A stretch of DNA of 64,000 nt from Pararge aegeria (GCF_905163445.1 NC_053191.1:1550001-1614000), one strand, 5' to 3'; positions 37,234 to 49,140 are shown, counted from the stretch's first letter. Notes: generated by a model not told the origin, from the sequence alone. Numbers and translations are program-made.

Positions 37234-40173
37234 ATGACTTCTTCTAACAATAACTCAGATAGTGAGGGTGTTTATTGTACAGGCTCCTCTTTATCCAGCG
37301 ACAGCTTCCATAGCACAGATGTTCCACTTGGCTCTGTTTTAGACAATACGTTCACACCATTCCCTAAAAATTTTAATGTAGTTCATATCAATGCGCAGAG
37401 CATTCCCTCGCACTATTCAGATTTTTTATCTACGTTTGATAACAAAGCAATTCATGCTATCTTGGTGTCGGAGTCGTTTTTGAAACCTTGCCTTCCATCA
37501 ACTTCCTATTCTTTGCCTGGCTACCATCTCATTAGAAATGATCGAACAGGCAAGGGAGGGGGTGGTGTCGCCATTTACCTACGTTGTCACATTCCTTTTC
37601 GTATTTTAAATAAGTCCCCATCTTTATACTCTGAATCATCTGAACACATACTAATTGAGGTTCAAAGTGGTCAAAAAAAACTTCTACTTGGGGTTTTTTA
37701 TAGTCCCTCGCTTCATATTGATTATTTTGATACTTTAGAGACTATACTTGAAGAGTATTTAACAACAGTGGACCACTCTATCATTATGGGTGACTTTAAT
37801 ACGTGCCTTATTAAAAATGACTATCGTTCAAAACGTCTATTGTCTATTATTAACAGCTCTAATCTTGAAATATTACCTACGCATGCTACTCATTTTTTCC
37901 CCAACTGTTTTCCTTCCCAATTAGATCTCATGATTGTTTCTTCTCCAAATCTTGTAGACGCACATGGACAACTGCCGGCGGAGGCTTTTTCTTATCATGA
38001 TTTGGTCTATGTTTCCTTTAGAATTCGTCCTCCTAAGGCAAAACCGACTATTGTTATGCGTCGTAGTTTTCGTAATTTTAATAATGATAAATTTATGGAA
38101 GATCTTAATAATATTGACTGGGATATTGTTTTTGACACGCCTTCTGTAGATGATAAGCTTAATATATTTAATTCACTTTTGACCCAACTTTTTGATATAC
38201 ACGCTCCGCTCCGGCCAATCAAAATTAAGCATCTTCCTGCACCATGGCTCACTAATGACATCAAGCTGCTTATGTCCAAACGCAATAAAGCAAAAAGTAA
38301 ATATAAGTTAAATCCGACAGATGCCAACCTGACAAAATATAAAAAGCTACGGAATCGGTGTAGCAGAATTTGTCGAGATGCTCAGCGTGAATATATTCAC
38401 TCATCAGTGGATCAAAAAAATGCCGACAAAGCTTGGAAATTTCTGGCTTCACTGGGAATCGGTCGTCAGCGTCAGCAAGATTCGCAAAGCATTGACTTGG
38501 AGAGCCTTAACAAACACTTTATAGCCAAATGTTCATTCAATGCGCTAATTAAACAAGGGACGCTTAATTATCTTTACTCATTGCCTACACACGAAAGACC
38601 TGAATTCCAGTTCAGTGATACAACCGTCGATGAAGTTAAGAAGCATATTTTTGCTATTAAATCTGATGCGACTGGGGTTGATGGGATAAGTAGGAGAATG
38701 ATAATTGCAGCGCTTGACGGTGTTTTGCCAGTATTGTCTCACATACTGAACTCATCACTTACTTCAGCTGCATTTCCCACCGTGTGGTGTAAAGCATATG
38801 TAGTTCCTATTCCTAAAGTTCGTAACCCTGTAAATCCTTCAAACTTTCGGCCTATCTCCATTCTTCCGTTTCTGTCTAAAGTTCTCGAACGTATTGTCCA
38901 TCAGCAACTTAGCCTCTATCTTACCAGATATGATATTTTAAGCCCCCTCCAGTCCGGTTTTCGTCGTGGTCATAGCACAACAACAGCCTTGATCAAGGTC
39001 TGCGATGATATTCGTTTCGCTGTCGACAATAAACTCCTTACCGTATTAGTTCTCTTAGATTTCAGTAATGCGTTTAACAACGTAGACTTTGATCTACTTT
39101 TGGCTGTTCTAAAGACAGTCAGCATTTCACCTCACGTTGTCAACTGGTTCCGGTCTTACTTATGTAATCGTCAGCAATGTATTCGTTCGGACAGTAAACT
39201 ATCTTCCTTTCTTCCACTTCTTTCCGGAGTACCTCAGGGTGGTGTTCTCTCTCCGCTTCTATTTTCAATTTTTATAAACTCAGTGTCATCTGTTTTATCT
39301 TCGTCCTATCATTTTTACGCTGATGATTTGCAGTTTTATGCATCGGCGGCTATTGATAATCTTGCCGTTGCCATTGATAATATTAATACTGATTTAAATA
39401 AAATTGCGGCTTGGTGTCGGTCATTTGGTCTCCAAGTAAATCCAGGTAAATCTCAAGTAACTATAATAGGCAGCTCTTATTTCCTTTCCTCTCTATCATA
39501 TAACAGGTTACCACTTGTTCTATTTGAAGGTACTGTTATACCTTGGAATAGTGCAGTCAGAGACCTTGGGCTAATTTTGGACAATACAATGTCTTGGGTA
39601 CCTCAAGTTTCTGAAATGAGTCGCAAAATTTTTGCCGCTGTTGGATACTTGAGACGGTGGAAGAAGTTTCTACCGTTAAAAACTAAAATTCTCTTAGCTA
39701 ATTCTCTTCTATTACCTATTTTAGACTATGCTGATATTTGCTACTTGGATTTATCAGAGACCATGCTCGATAAACTGGAGAGGCTGCAGAACGTATGTAT
39801 ACGGTTTATCTTTGGTATACGTAAGTTTGATCATGTGTCCGAGTATCGTTCTCGGTTAAACTGGCTACCAATTCGATCACGTAGGAACTTGCACGCTCTT
39901 TGTCTTTTATATTCTATTTTATTTTATCCTCAGACGCCACCATATTTAAAAGAGCGATTCAACTTTCTTGGTAGCAATGTTCAGTGCTATTTGAGGGCTA
40001 AGGATGACAACAGGTTGCATGTTCCTGCCAGTCACTCGCATGCGTATGGAAATTCTTTTACAGTCAAGGTGGTTATACTCTGGAATGGATTGCCAAGAGA
40101 CATAAGACAGTCTAAATCATTAAGCATCTTCAAAAGTCGTTTAAAAGAATATTATTTATCTACGGAGTCATAA
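37234..40173 (+). CDS. LINE A ORF2 endonuclease-reverse transcriptase
   Basis: 979 residues from the Met at 37234 (MTSSNNNSD). The frame is also open from an ATG at 37057, but that adds 59 Phe/Ile/Tyr-rich residues encoded by T-rich DNA, so I prefer the inner start. APE-type endonuclease motifs: HINAQSI, LVSESF, IMGDFN and SYHDLVYVSF. Reverse transcriptase motifs: NFRPISILPFLSKVLERIV, LQSGFRRGHSTTTAL, LDFSNAFN (motif A Asp), SGVPQGGVLSPLLFSIFIN and YADDLQFY (catalytic YxDD). A C-terminal region ends VILWNGLPRDIRQSKS. Together these nick target DNA and prime cDNA synthesis on element RNA. All catalytic residues I can check are present. Confidence 0.95.
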   Translation: MTSSNNNSDSEGVYCTGSSLSSDSFHSTDVPLGSVLDNTFTPFPKNFNVVHINAQSIPSHYSDFLSTFDNKAIHAILVSESFLKPCLPSTSYSLPGYHLIRNDRTGKGGGGVAIYLRCHIPFRILNKSPSLYSESSEHILIEVQSGQKKLLLGVFYSPSLHIDYFDTLETILEEYLTTVDHSIIMGDFNTCLIKNDYRSKRLLSIINSSNLEILPTHATHFFPNCFPSQLDLMIVSSPNLVDAHGQLPAEAFSYHDLVYVSFRIRPPKAKPTIVMRRSFRNFNNDKFMEDLNNIDWDIVFDTPSVDDKLNIFNSLLTQLFDIHAPLRPIKIKHLPAPWLTNDIKLLMSKRNKAKSKYKLNPTDANLTKYKKLRNRCSRICRDAQREYIHSSVDQKNADKAWKFLASLGIGRQRQQDSQSIDLESLNKHFIAKCSFNALIKQGTLNYLYSLPTHERPEFQFSDTTVDEVKKHIFAIKSDATGVDGISRRMIIAALDGVLPVLSHILNSSLTSAAFPTVWCKAYVVPIPKVRNPVNPSNFRPISILPFLSKVLERIVHQQLSLYLTRYDILSPLQSGFRRGHSTTTALIKVCDDIRFAVDNKLLTVLVLLDFSNAFNNVDFDLLLAVLKTVSISPHVVNWFRSYLCNRQQCIRSDSKLSSFLPLLSGVPQGGVLSPLLFSIFINSVSSVLSSSYHFYADDLQFYASAAIDNLAVAIDNINTDLNKIAAWCRSFGLQVNPGKSQVTIIGSSYFLSSLSYNRLPLVLFEGTVIPWNSAVRDLGLILDNTMSWVPQVSEMSRKIFAAVGYLRRWKKFLPLKTKILLANSLLLPILDYADICYLDLSETMLDKLERLQNVCIRFIFGIRKFDHVSEYRSRLNWLPIRSRRNLHALCLLYSILFYPQTPPYLKERFNFLGSNVQCYLRAKDDNRLHVPASHSHAYGNSFTVKVVILWNGLPRDIRQSKSLSIFKSRLKEYYLSTES

Positions 40174-40211
40174 ACTAATATATTTGCTCTGTATGTATTT
40201 GTGTATATTTA

Positions 40212-40219
<8 letters not shown>

Positions 40220-40252
<33 letters not shown>
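40220..40252. repeat. (TA)n microsatellite in LINE A 3' UTR
   Basis: About 16 uninterrupted AT dinucleotides shortly after the ORF2 stop; no coding role. Confidence 0.9.
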
Positions 40253-40256
<4 letters not shown>

Positions 40257-40426
40257 ATATATGTTTATATGTGTATGTATTTATTTCTGTATTATTTGTA
40301 TTTGTATTAGCTGTTTATGTATTATTGTTATATATAGTAGATGTAGTTTATGTTATATATTTTTAAAATTGCACTATCCCGTTTCCATACTCCTGTTCTT
40401 CTTTCATTAAGGGTTGTCTGGAGGAG

Positions 40427-40441
40427 ATCGCTTAAAGCGAT
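40427..40441 (+). other. 3' UTR stem motif of LINE A
   Basis: ATCGCTT pairs with AAGCGAT across one base, followed by AAGACCGCC. The same motif recurs, with paired changes, in five other tails in the window (4542-4557, 6926-6940, 35071-35086, 46884-46899, 61616-61630). It sits about 80 bases before the (TCTA)n tail, where the reverse transcriptase would be expected to bind. Confidence 0.6.
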
Positions 40442-40520
40442 AAGACCGCCTTTGCGCATTGTTATTCTTCTTGTATTTATGTTTTCAATTTATATTATAA
40501 ATTGTGTGCAATAAAGAATT

Positions 40521-40544
40521 TATCTATCTATCTATCTATCTATC
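40521..40544 (+). repeat. (TCTA)n tail of LINE A
   Basis: About six TCTA units directly after AATAAAGAATT, the terminal simple repeat of the element instead of poly(A). Confidence 0.85.
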
Positions 40545-40825
40545 TTTTCCTTCAAGTAAGAAGGATTTATTTCAGTATATTTAGAGTTTCATCCTTTAGG
40601 CTCTTTACAGTTTGGCACATATAGCTGGAACAAATGTATGCATGCAAAAAGTGTTTATTTAGTAAGGTTCTGCGTTAACACGTAATCGCGTACTCACTTA
40701 ATTATTATATTTACGTGATTTTATAACAACACATACGTGTTTTAAATGTATACAAAATTCCAACATTGTTAGTATATAAGGCAAAATTAAATCACTGTGT
40801 TTATGCCAATGCATTACAGTAATCT

Positions 40826-41103
40826 ATACTTATAATAAATCTGTAACTGGAAGATTTCTGTTCATTTAATATATTTTGAAGATTTTAATGGATATACCTG
40901 CAAATTCATTTTTAAATTATTCAAATTGAGCCTATCGCTTAGAAGTTGCGACGGGTATAGAATAACACGTACAGCGACGACGATGCGCGAATAACATAGT
41001 TTGGAAATAAAACTGGACTTGGTAGGTAGCACTGCAATTAGTTTCTAGAATTTTTTAAGATATTAAAACAATTTGGTGCACGAAGTTGCTCGGGTCAGCT
41101 AGT
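40826..41103 (+). mobile_element. Helitron-like element, second type
   Basis: ATCTATACTTATAATAAATCTG start and GCACGAAGTTGCTCGGGTC, then AGCTAGT end; no coding capacity. Confidence 0.6.
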
Positions 41104-41109
41104 GTGTTA

Positions 41110-41820
41110 ATAAAATACACACATAGTAGTGCTATACCATCAAGGCTTTATTCAATATCGGCTAAAGCCAAGCAATAACATTTCTGATTTCATGGCGTAA
41201 ATGCTGCTACCCGATTTAATATTAAAAACAGACGTGCCTTGATTTACTCGCTACCATCTTAGACTGCTGACATCTTAGTCAATGGCTAACTTGTAATGGA
41301 ATAAAAATAAAATAAAAAATATCTAATCTACCTATATTCCCAAAATTGGACATTCATCGAATAAAATGTACCTAAAATGACTTAATACCTATATTTTCAA
41401 AGCTATTTACGTAATCGTGTAAAACATTGATTTAATTACTAAAAGTATGAGACCAATATTATGTTAAATGTTTATTCAATGGCCTCTCTATAAGTTTAAT
41501 CTCTACTATTGACCATGTGTGATGCGCAAGTGATGAATAAACATCAATGACTTGCTGCCTTGTGATTTTTCACAGGTCTGGTAAGTAGTTCGAACAAAAA
41601 ACCTCCTTCATTCATTCGTCGCTATGGCATACTAAAAATGAGCATAAATGGACTTGAACTTTTAAATTAGGAATAAAATAACTCTTTTAAAAAGGTAGGA
41701 GTTTTTAAAAATGGAACGTCTAGTATGTAACGGAAGATTTATGAGCCCTTTTAAGGTAAAAGAACCTTGCTAGGTCTTACGAAGCTCCACAATAGACAAG
41801 GAATACACCACAGCATAAGG
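41110..41820. other. Intergenic, nothing recognised
   Basis: AT-rich unique-looking DNA between a Helitron-like element and an S3 SINE. Confidence 0.45.
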
Positions 41821-41824
41821 ATTT

Positions 41825-42130
41825 ATAATATTTTAGTTGAGCGCTGTGGTTTTAAGTGGGGGGGTCTCAGGTTCGATTAGATTTGGTAACTTATAATTCC
41901 TGAATTTTCTATGGTCTGGTCTTGTGGGAGGTTTCGTCGTGGCTTGTTAGCCTACCAACAAAGACGTACCGCTAAGCGATTTAGCGTTTCGGTACTACGT
42001 CGGTTAGAAACCGATTAGGTAGGTATATGGTTTTATTATAACTGCCATACTCCTCAACAGGTAAGCCCGCTACCGCGACTGCATTATCACTTACAAACAG
42101 GTGGGACTACTATAAATGGTGGGAAAAATA
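41825..42130 (+). mobile_element. SINE family S3 copy
   Basis: TTGAGCGCTGTGGTTTTAAG, then CAGGTTCGATTAG, then the body with ACCGCTAAGCGATTTAGCG. Confidence 0.72.
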
Positions 42131-42174
42131 ATTGCGATTTTTTAAAAATCATCATTTGTATAAACATCTAAGAG

Positions 42175-42300
42175 ATTAGGCCCCAGCAACCCTCCTTAGA
42201 AACCATATCTAATGGGATAACTCGTGCGCCATGTGTGATAGCTTTCAATTGACGTTTGATAAAGTGCTCAAATGATGCAACGTGATAACATGAAGTGTTG
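42175..42300 (+). repeat. Dispersed repeat, copy 1
   Basis: GGCCCCAGCAACCCTCCTTAG, then TGTGTGATAGCTTTCAATTG, repeated at 43970-44060. Confidence 0.6.
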
Positions 42301-42304
42301 ATGC

Positions 42305-43220
42305 TACGATAGCAATCTTTGACATTGCTTGAGATGCATGGATATTACGTTAGCCCCTTTAGCTATGTATATTAACACATATGTTCGCTCCGAGTTTGCT
42401 CGATGAATTAACACTTCAGGCCATTAACTTAGCTAAGGAATAAGGTTACTTAGAATTTACAATGTATTTTATGTCAATACATGGCCTAATATGATTAAAT
42501 GATTGCTATGTTACAGACACCTACAGCTCATTTTCTTTTTAATGTTTTTCTTTGTAGCCCTGCGTAGACTTATGGGTATCGTTTAAAACCATCTCTTAAA
42601 TAGTTACTAAATCAAAATCCGCAGTAGATATAGACAATTTATTGTTCTAAAAGAGGGTTATCTTCCAACGCTTAAAGCAGTACAATTTTAATGACCTTGA
42701 CTTTCCCAAAATAAGAAAATCCTGAAACCAGAGCGTCAACCATACTAAAATAATACTTATAAAATAACACTGCATCAATCATAAACGTTAAACTTACAAA
42801 CGTTGACATGACCTTCGCCAAATAAATGCATCTCGAACACAAAAAAAAATACTATTTTACACGGGCAACTTTATTATTTATCAATTTATGCCATCCACGA
42901 TTGTCAATACACTGTATAGACTGTTACAAATGTAATTCATATACTCGTATACATTTTTACTATTTGATAAATATGATCTTTATTGTATTGGGTCAAATGG
43001 AAACGACCTATGTCTGATTAGATAATATGTCGGGAGACCACGTCCAGTAGTAAGTATTGTACGCGTATTTTACTCAATGTTACATTGCAATTAGGAACGA
43101 TTCATGGCACCTTATATTACAAAAAGTAATTTCAAATGAGAGATGAAATATCTTAAAGATGATAATAATTAATTAATAATTATGATAAAGCGCACTAGCT
43201 AGCTCTAGCTCTAGCGCATT
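42305..43220. other. Intergenic, nothing recognised
   Basis: No exon or repeat family identified; short open frames have no support. Confidence 0.45.
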
Positions 43221-43224
43221 GAGG

Positions 43225-43560
43225 TGTTGATGAAGTGAATACGGATTTCTTCGGGATAAAAAGTAGCCAATGTGTTAATTTAGTGCATTATAATCAATCT
43301 TCGCGGATATGTGCGTAATCTATTACGTGGCTCAGCCACGAGGCGACTGGTTGGAAAGCCGTAGAGTTTGAATCTTTACGAGTCAGACATAACCTCCCCT
43401 TAGCGTAGCGGTAGGTACATTAAGATCTCCCCACGAAAAAATCTATCTCCATTCCAAGATTCAGTGAAATCCATTCATACTTTTTCCATGCAAAAAACAT
43501 CCATACATTCATTCATTAATCCTCACAAACATTCACGTTTATAATATTTGTAGGATTCTC
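43225..43560 (+). mobile_element. Helitron-like remnant
   Basis: TTCGGGATAAAAAGTAGCCA, then TCTATCTCCATTCCAAGATTC and TTCACGTTTATAATATTTG. Confidence 0.5.
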
Positions 43561-43964
43561 AATATAAACCAGCTCAATACCAAAACTTTAAACAACAAGA
43601 CTGTCCGAGTGTTCACCGATGCCAACAAGGAAAATAAACCTAAAAACCCCGCGGTGCTACGCAGTGTTAGTCATGGACTATTATAGCGAAGGTAAAATGA
43701 TCATTTACAGATACCCGAGGCACAGTCCTATCATTGCGACTAACAGACAACGACGATTTTGACTAGGTCATCGCGCTGGATTATGAATAAGCAACAAGGT
43801 CGAAAAACGCAACATCGGTTAGTTTGCGCTCCCTACTCTTAATCACTTAATAGTAAAAGCGCAAACTAACTGCTCAAAAATAATATTTTTTTCGATAGCC
43901 AGAATTACATGGCCAAATTTCAATTTATTTTACAAATATCAGTTGTAAAGAAATTAAAGAGATT

Positions 43965-44062
43965 CGGCCCCAGCAATCCTCCTTAGAAACCAGACCTAAT
44001 GAAAACGCGTGCGCAGTGTGTGATCGCTTTCGATTGACGTTTGATTAAGTGACAACATTCGG
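43965..44062 (+). repeat. Dispersed repeat, copy 2
   Basis: GGCCCCAGCAATCCTCCTTAG, then GTGTGTGATCGCTTTCGATTG; same orientation as copy 1. Confidence 0.6.
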
Positions 44063-44164
44063 ATGACTTTGACTAGGACGTCGCTCGGGCCAACTAATAT
44101 GAAAAAGCAGCAACTGGAGAGAGCAATGTCTTTTTGCACCTATTCTTAAGGGACGTTACATACT

Positions 44165-44300
44165 GAACATCATCAATAGCCTATACAGTCCACTGCTGGA
44201 CTAAAGGCCTCTTTTAACGGAAGGTTTAGCCATAATCACTAAGGCAGTCGGTTTGGTGATCGCAGTAGATGGTAGTAGTAGCAAAGAGGACTAGTCGTTT
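44165..44300 (+). mobile_element. Bm1-type SINE scrap
   Basis: CACTGCTGGACTAAAGGCCT segment and neighbours, diverged. Confidence 0.4.
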
Positions 44301-44952
44301 CGTACGTCAACCGCGGAAAGAAGAAGTGAAGCCGAACCTCGGCTCAGGCGACGATTGGTGGGAAAGGGTTACGAACGGTGATTAGTCCGTACGCTTCCAA
44401 GAACGTGGTCCGAGCCCACGTCCGGATGACGTTAGACGTCGGGGACCTAACATGTGTCTACTATCTGCTTCAATATATAGCTCTGATGCAGCAGTTCCTT
44501 AGCTACGAAGTCCCGAAAAAATCCGTTCAGCCGTCCCGAACAGATATACAGGCAGACGTTCATCCAAAATAATAGTATTAGCAAAAGAGGCATATATTTC
44601 GAAACATAGACATACACTTCAATTCTATTTCTTTGTATTAAGATAAGATATGATGAAGTAATGAGAATGTAAGAAAAACGTAGATTTATAATTGATGTTT
44701 TACTAAGTAGAGGGGCCGGGAAGTCATTAGATGTTTATGACAATTGACATCCATCTGATCCATATGATCTAACCCGCAACTTCGCCTGCGTTTATTATTA
44801 TATAAGTACATCCCTAGTACCTAATGTAATAAATGGGTTAAATAAGGACAAAACAATTAGTCGAAAAAAACCAAATCACTTTACCATTTATAAAAGTTTG
44901 TTAAAAAATATACTGTTTGTATTTCAAGACCTCTATAGAATTTAATTAGAAG

Positions 44953-45272
44953 CTTTGATAGCGCAGTGGACCGAGCTCGACTTCACTTTCGGGAGGCCGA
45001 GTTCGAATCCCAGCACGCACCTCTAACTTTTCTATGTTATGTGCGTTTTAAATAATTTAAATATCACTTGCTTCAACGGTGAAGAAAAACATCGTGAGGA
45101 AACCTGCATGCCTGAGAATTCTACATAATGTTCTCAAAGGTATGTGGAGTTCACCAATCCGCACTGGGCTAGCGTGGTGGACTACGGCCCTAACCCCCTT
45201 CTCATTGTGGGAGGATAGCCGTGCCCAGTATTGGGCCGATAATGGGTTGATATGATGATGTTGATGATGAAT
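44953..45272 (+). mobile_element. SINE family S2 copy
   Basis: TTGATAGCGCAGTGGACCGA head, GAGTTCGAATCCC B box, (GATGAT)n end; among the best preserved copies. Confidence 0.88.
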
Positions 45273-45274
45273 AG

Positions 45275-46505
45275 AATTTAATACCAAATCCTATCAAAAT
45301 CCGTTCAGCCATAACAGAGTTAATTTTAGAGTTACACGTTAGAGAAAATACATTTTATCAGGTTGTGCCCTTTTCAATCTGTCTCCCCTTGAAATGGAAT
45401 AGCAATACTTTGAGACAATGTGGCTATTTATTTTGCACACAAATCTCTAAGCTAAACCAAATTCATAGATCTAAAAATAGTCTTCGTTTTTTTTTAACTC
45501 CGCGGGGACCGTTAAAAAGTATCCCTTCTTGGGGATTGAAGCTATTAGAAGGCAAAAATACTCCATCGATTTAGCTGTGAAACCGCTCATAAAAGCTATT
45601 TTATAGCTTCTGTTTTAAATCATGTATCATAATAATAATAATTATGGCAAAATAAGGATTACAAGCTTTTTAAGGTTTTTGTTTTTTGTTTTATTTAATT
45701 TTGTTGTAGATATAATATTCGCTTGGTACTTAATTCCTAAGCAATTGTGGCCAATGTTATTGTTTATGTATAACTAACTTTTAGAAACTTCATAGGTTTT
45801 TGTGATATAAAAATACGGCATTACTCTTATGTGTATTGTTTCTTTTAGAAAGCTAATAAATAAATAAAAAAATCTCTTAAGAACATGAAAGCATACCTAC
45901 TATATAGTAGTATGGATATCCATCTCAAGAATGTATGTTCACATTCTTTTTGTAATGTTAGGTACGCATCAAGAGTGCCATCTATTTGATCTAAGAAATA
46001 TTCGACTTTGACAAGGTTTATCTTTAAGGGTATTTCATCAAGGTGCAGTTGTTGAAACAAACAAACAGACACTTTTAATAAAAGTATGGATTAGTAGTGA
46101 TTTATATGTAGATTTGAAGTTGAAGGTTTTTTAAACACTGATATCACAAAATAAATAAATAAAGCGGGTGATATACTCTGATGTATTCTTAGGGTTGCAA
46201 GATACATCCTTATAATTTCCTGGACGTTTCTGGGCTTACATGGTACACTTTTTTTGGTATGGTAACACTTGGGCAGGACGGAGGTTATGTGGGACTCTTC
46301 CCTCGAAAGGGGGGTATACCCAACCTAAAAACCACCAAGGCATATCCCTCTTATTGGCTTTGTTAGACGCCCGGGTAACCCGTTGTATATTTCCCGGAGT
46401 TATTTTGTAAATACCACCAATAATATTGATCAAATCGTCACGAAACTTTAACTTATAATACAGCCGATAGAATTTTGGAAATCGGTTAAGGTATGGCGGA
46501 GTTAA
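45275..46505. other. Intergenic, nothing firm
   Basis: Possible LINE-tail scrap around 45840-46010 (GCATCAAGAGTGCCATCTAT, then AAATATTCGACTTTGAC). The rest is unassigned. Confidence 0.4.
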
Positions 46506-46507
46506 AG

Positions 46508-46747
46508 CTGGTATAGCCCAGTGGGTACGAGCTCGACTTACCTTTGGGGCCGAGTTCGAATCCCAGCACCGCTAACTTTTTTAAGTTGCATGCGTGAAGG
46601 AAAACATCGTGAGGAAACCAGCATGTCTGAGAGTTCTCGATAATGTTCTCAGAGTTGTGTGGAGTCCACCAATCCGCATTGGGCCATTGTGGTAGACTAC
46701 GGCCTTAATACCTTCTCCCGGCCCTTTAATGGGTTTATATGATGATG
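46508..46747 (+). mobile_element. SINE family S2 copy, internally deleted
   Basis: Head TGGTATAGCCCAGTGGGTAC with B box GAGTTCGAATCCC; part of the mid body is missing. Confidence 0.82.
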
Positions 46748-46784
46748 GCGGAGTTATAACGTAAAATCTATATAAATTTTGAAT

Positions 46785-46965
46785 GAATGAATAAATGAAT
46801 ACACTTTTTACATTGTACGCCACAAAAAATACAGAAGAATTTTAAATAACTAGTTTACACGATGTATAAAATTAGGCAGCTTTATCCCTACATAGGGATC
46901 TCTTCCAGGCAGCCGTAGGCTTAAAACACAGCTCAAGATGAGAAGTAGCATAACTATCATAACTT
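46785..46965 (-). mobile_element. LINE A-like 3' tail, minus strand
   Basis: (AATG)n terminus at 46783-46800; stem variant ATCCCTA/TAGGGAT at 46884-46899. Confidence 0.65.
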
Positions 46966-47059
46966 TCATAGCATCTCCCGAACGAACCCTACACTCCAAA
47001 TTGGTTATTCCTAACAAGATAGTGATTGTTGTGATCAAGCATCTTGATTCCATACGAGC

Positions 47060-47800
47060 CTAACAAGAACATATAGATACATCAAATAAGATGATAATGA
47101 TTGTTTATCATAATTCAATGGACTGGGCAACTGTATTGCTCCTATTATTGTTACTTAACTAAGGCATATTCTTAACTGATTCAATTTACGTACTTGTTTA
47201 AGCTAAATAATTAAAAATGATCTAATCATACAAAGAAGTAAATAATAATAGAAACAACGTATTTATTTGTTAGAATCAATGAACATACCTACATTGTTAG
47301 CTCAATCTATAATGAACTTGCTGCTATAACTAATCAGCTTTTGTTGTTATGTTTATTATCATAATTGTTATAATTTATATAACGTCAACTCAGAGAAAAT
47401 CTCTCTTAGTTGGCTTTCTTTTTTTAGAGTGTAATTTTTTACCAAATTGCATTTAAATCCGCTTAGTAGTTTTTGCATCAAGCGCGCAAACAGACGAACA
47501 GTCAGAAACTCGAAAAATTGCATTTATACGTTCTATTGCCTATTTCTAACGTCGCCCAGCTATCTATTTGCAAAAATCCTTAATATACAGACACGACTGG
47601 TCTACGTTTTTTTTAAAGTATTGATAAAAATTAGTCGGCCCTCTGGCAACCCTACGTTTACTTAAGCTCAAGACAGTAATCAAAGACTATTCGTTTTTAT
47701 TGTTAAAGACCATAAAAACAAGGTTAACCAATTACACGTTTAAACCACTTATTATTAATGAGTAAGTTAATTAATCTGGTAGGTTCTTGACTAAAAGAAA
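47060..47800. other. Intergenic, nothing recognised
   Basis: AT-rich, with no coding or repeat signature I can support. Confidence 0.45.
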
Positions 47801-47804
47801 CCTT

Positions 47805-48107
47805 CATCATCATTACATCAAACCAGGCCCACTACAGAGCACGTGTCTCCTCCTACAATGCCAAGGGGTTAAGGCCGTAGTCCACCACGCTGGTCCAGTG
47901 CGGATTGGTGGACTCAACACACTTTTGTGAACATTATTTTGAACTCTCAGGCATGCAGTTTTCCTCACGATGTTTTCCTTCGCCGTTGAAGCAAGTGATA
48001 TTTTTATTACTTAAAACGCACACAGCTTAGAAAAGTTAGAGCTGGGATCCGAACTCGGTCCCCCAAAAGTGACGTCGAGCTCCTAACCAATGCGCTATCA
48101 CCGCTTC
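47805..48107 (-). mobile_element. SINE family S2 copy
   Basis: Full length; the head lies at 48075-48107 and the (ATCATC) side at 47803-47815. Confidence 0.82.
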
Positions 48108-48449
48108 AAAATAAAACCTTGATTTCTTCGAAAACCCAATTCATTTGTTTTCATTGTAGCTTTGTAGACACACCGAAAAGTAAATTATTTATAAGGTGAA
48201 TTAGTTTCTTTTATAGTGGATAAAAAAATATATATTATTGCAATCAAGCTATTCATTAAATATTTTGTGGATAATTGATATTTATTTTATTGGCTGTAAA
48301 AATTGAAAATTTAACTGATTTGCTCGAGGACCCTCATTTTTATAATTATTTAATGTAAAATAATTATTTTATACAGGCTCTCAAAGAGTTACATTTGTTG
48401 GAAATAATATAATAACTAACGAATGAAAATAACTATGCATGTCTACCAA

Positions 48450-48605
48450 ATCGAGTTTTTTTTATGTACGAGTATGTTACCCGATTACTCAAAAACGCCT
48501 GAATCGATTTGAAAAATTCTTTATGTGTTTTGAAGGGCATACTTTCCAGGTTTTATTTAAATTGTATTAAAATCGGTCGAGAAAAAATCAACAATAATGT
48601 AACCC
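48450..48605 (+). mobile_element. Helitron-like remnant
   Basis: CTCAAAAACGCCTGAATCGA, then AAATCGGTCGAGAAAA, the typical 'respond to your query' block of these elements without clear ends. Confidence 0.4.
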
Positions 48606-48904
48606 AAAGTAGCATATTTTGTTTGCTTTTAGTTCCTGGGCGTACGTTGGAGTCGGTTTTTTTTTAAATAAATTATGTTATGTTGTAGTTTTAAAATATT
48701 ACCTACAGATAGCACTCTCTATCTGTTAGCACGGTTATTAACCAGCTCAGTAAAGTTAACCTAGATTACGTGACGTGAATTTTAATGAGTGAAAATTGAG
48801 GAAAAACTAAAGGATTGCTTTCATTACACTTACCTACTTACACTTCATTACAATTAGCTAATCGAATACGTACGAAATGAGAACAATACATAAAACACCT
48901 ACAT

Positions 48905-49140
48905 CATGGAGGTGACGCCAATGAAGTACGCAAAGTGTGGATGTTTGTCACTCAATCACGATAAAACGGCTGAACGGATTTGGATGAAATTTGGCATGCA
49001 TGTAGCCTTTGACATGGAAAAGAACATAGGCTACCTTTTATCCCGATTCCTTAAGAAGTTCCCGAAGGAAAATTCAAAGGCGTTAACGAGTTAAGCTGCG
49101 CGCAGACAGCTTTGAAATTCGGTATGCATGTCACTTATGC
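48905..49140 (+). mobile_element. Helitron-like remnant
   Basis: AAACGGCTGAACGGATTTGG, then ACATAGGCTACCTTTTATCC; a spurious 62-codon frame covers it. Confidence 0.5.

Larger units (their letters stand above)
35270..40545 (+). mobile_element. LINE A: near-full-length non-LTR retrotransposon with two intact ORFs
   Basis: Contains an ORF1 (35503-36312), a roughly 920-nt spacer, an uninterrupted endonuclease/reverse-transcriptase ORF2 (37234-40173), and a 3' UTR with a conserved stem motif ending in (TCTA)n. Both ORFs lack stops or frameshifts, so it is probably a young insertion. The 5' edge is uncertain: it lies after a minus-strand tail fragment (34960-35230) and a T run at 35277-35300. The clade cannot be fixed by eye; a Jockey/I-group type with an apurinic endonuclease fits. 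Confidence 0.88.
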
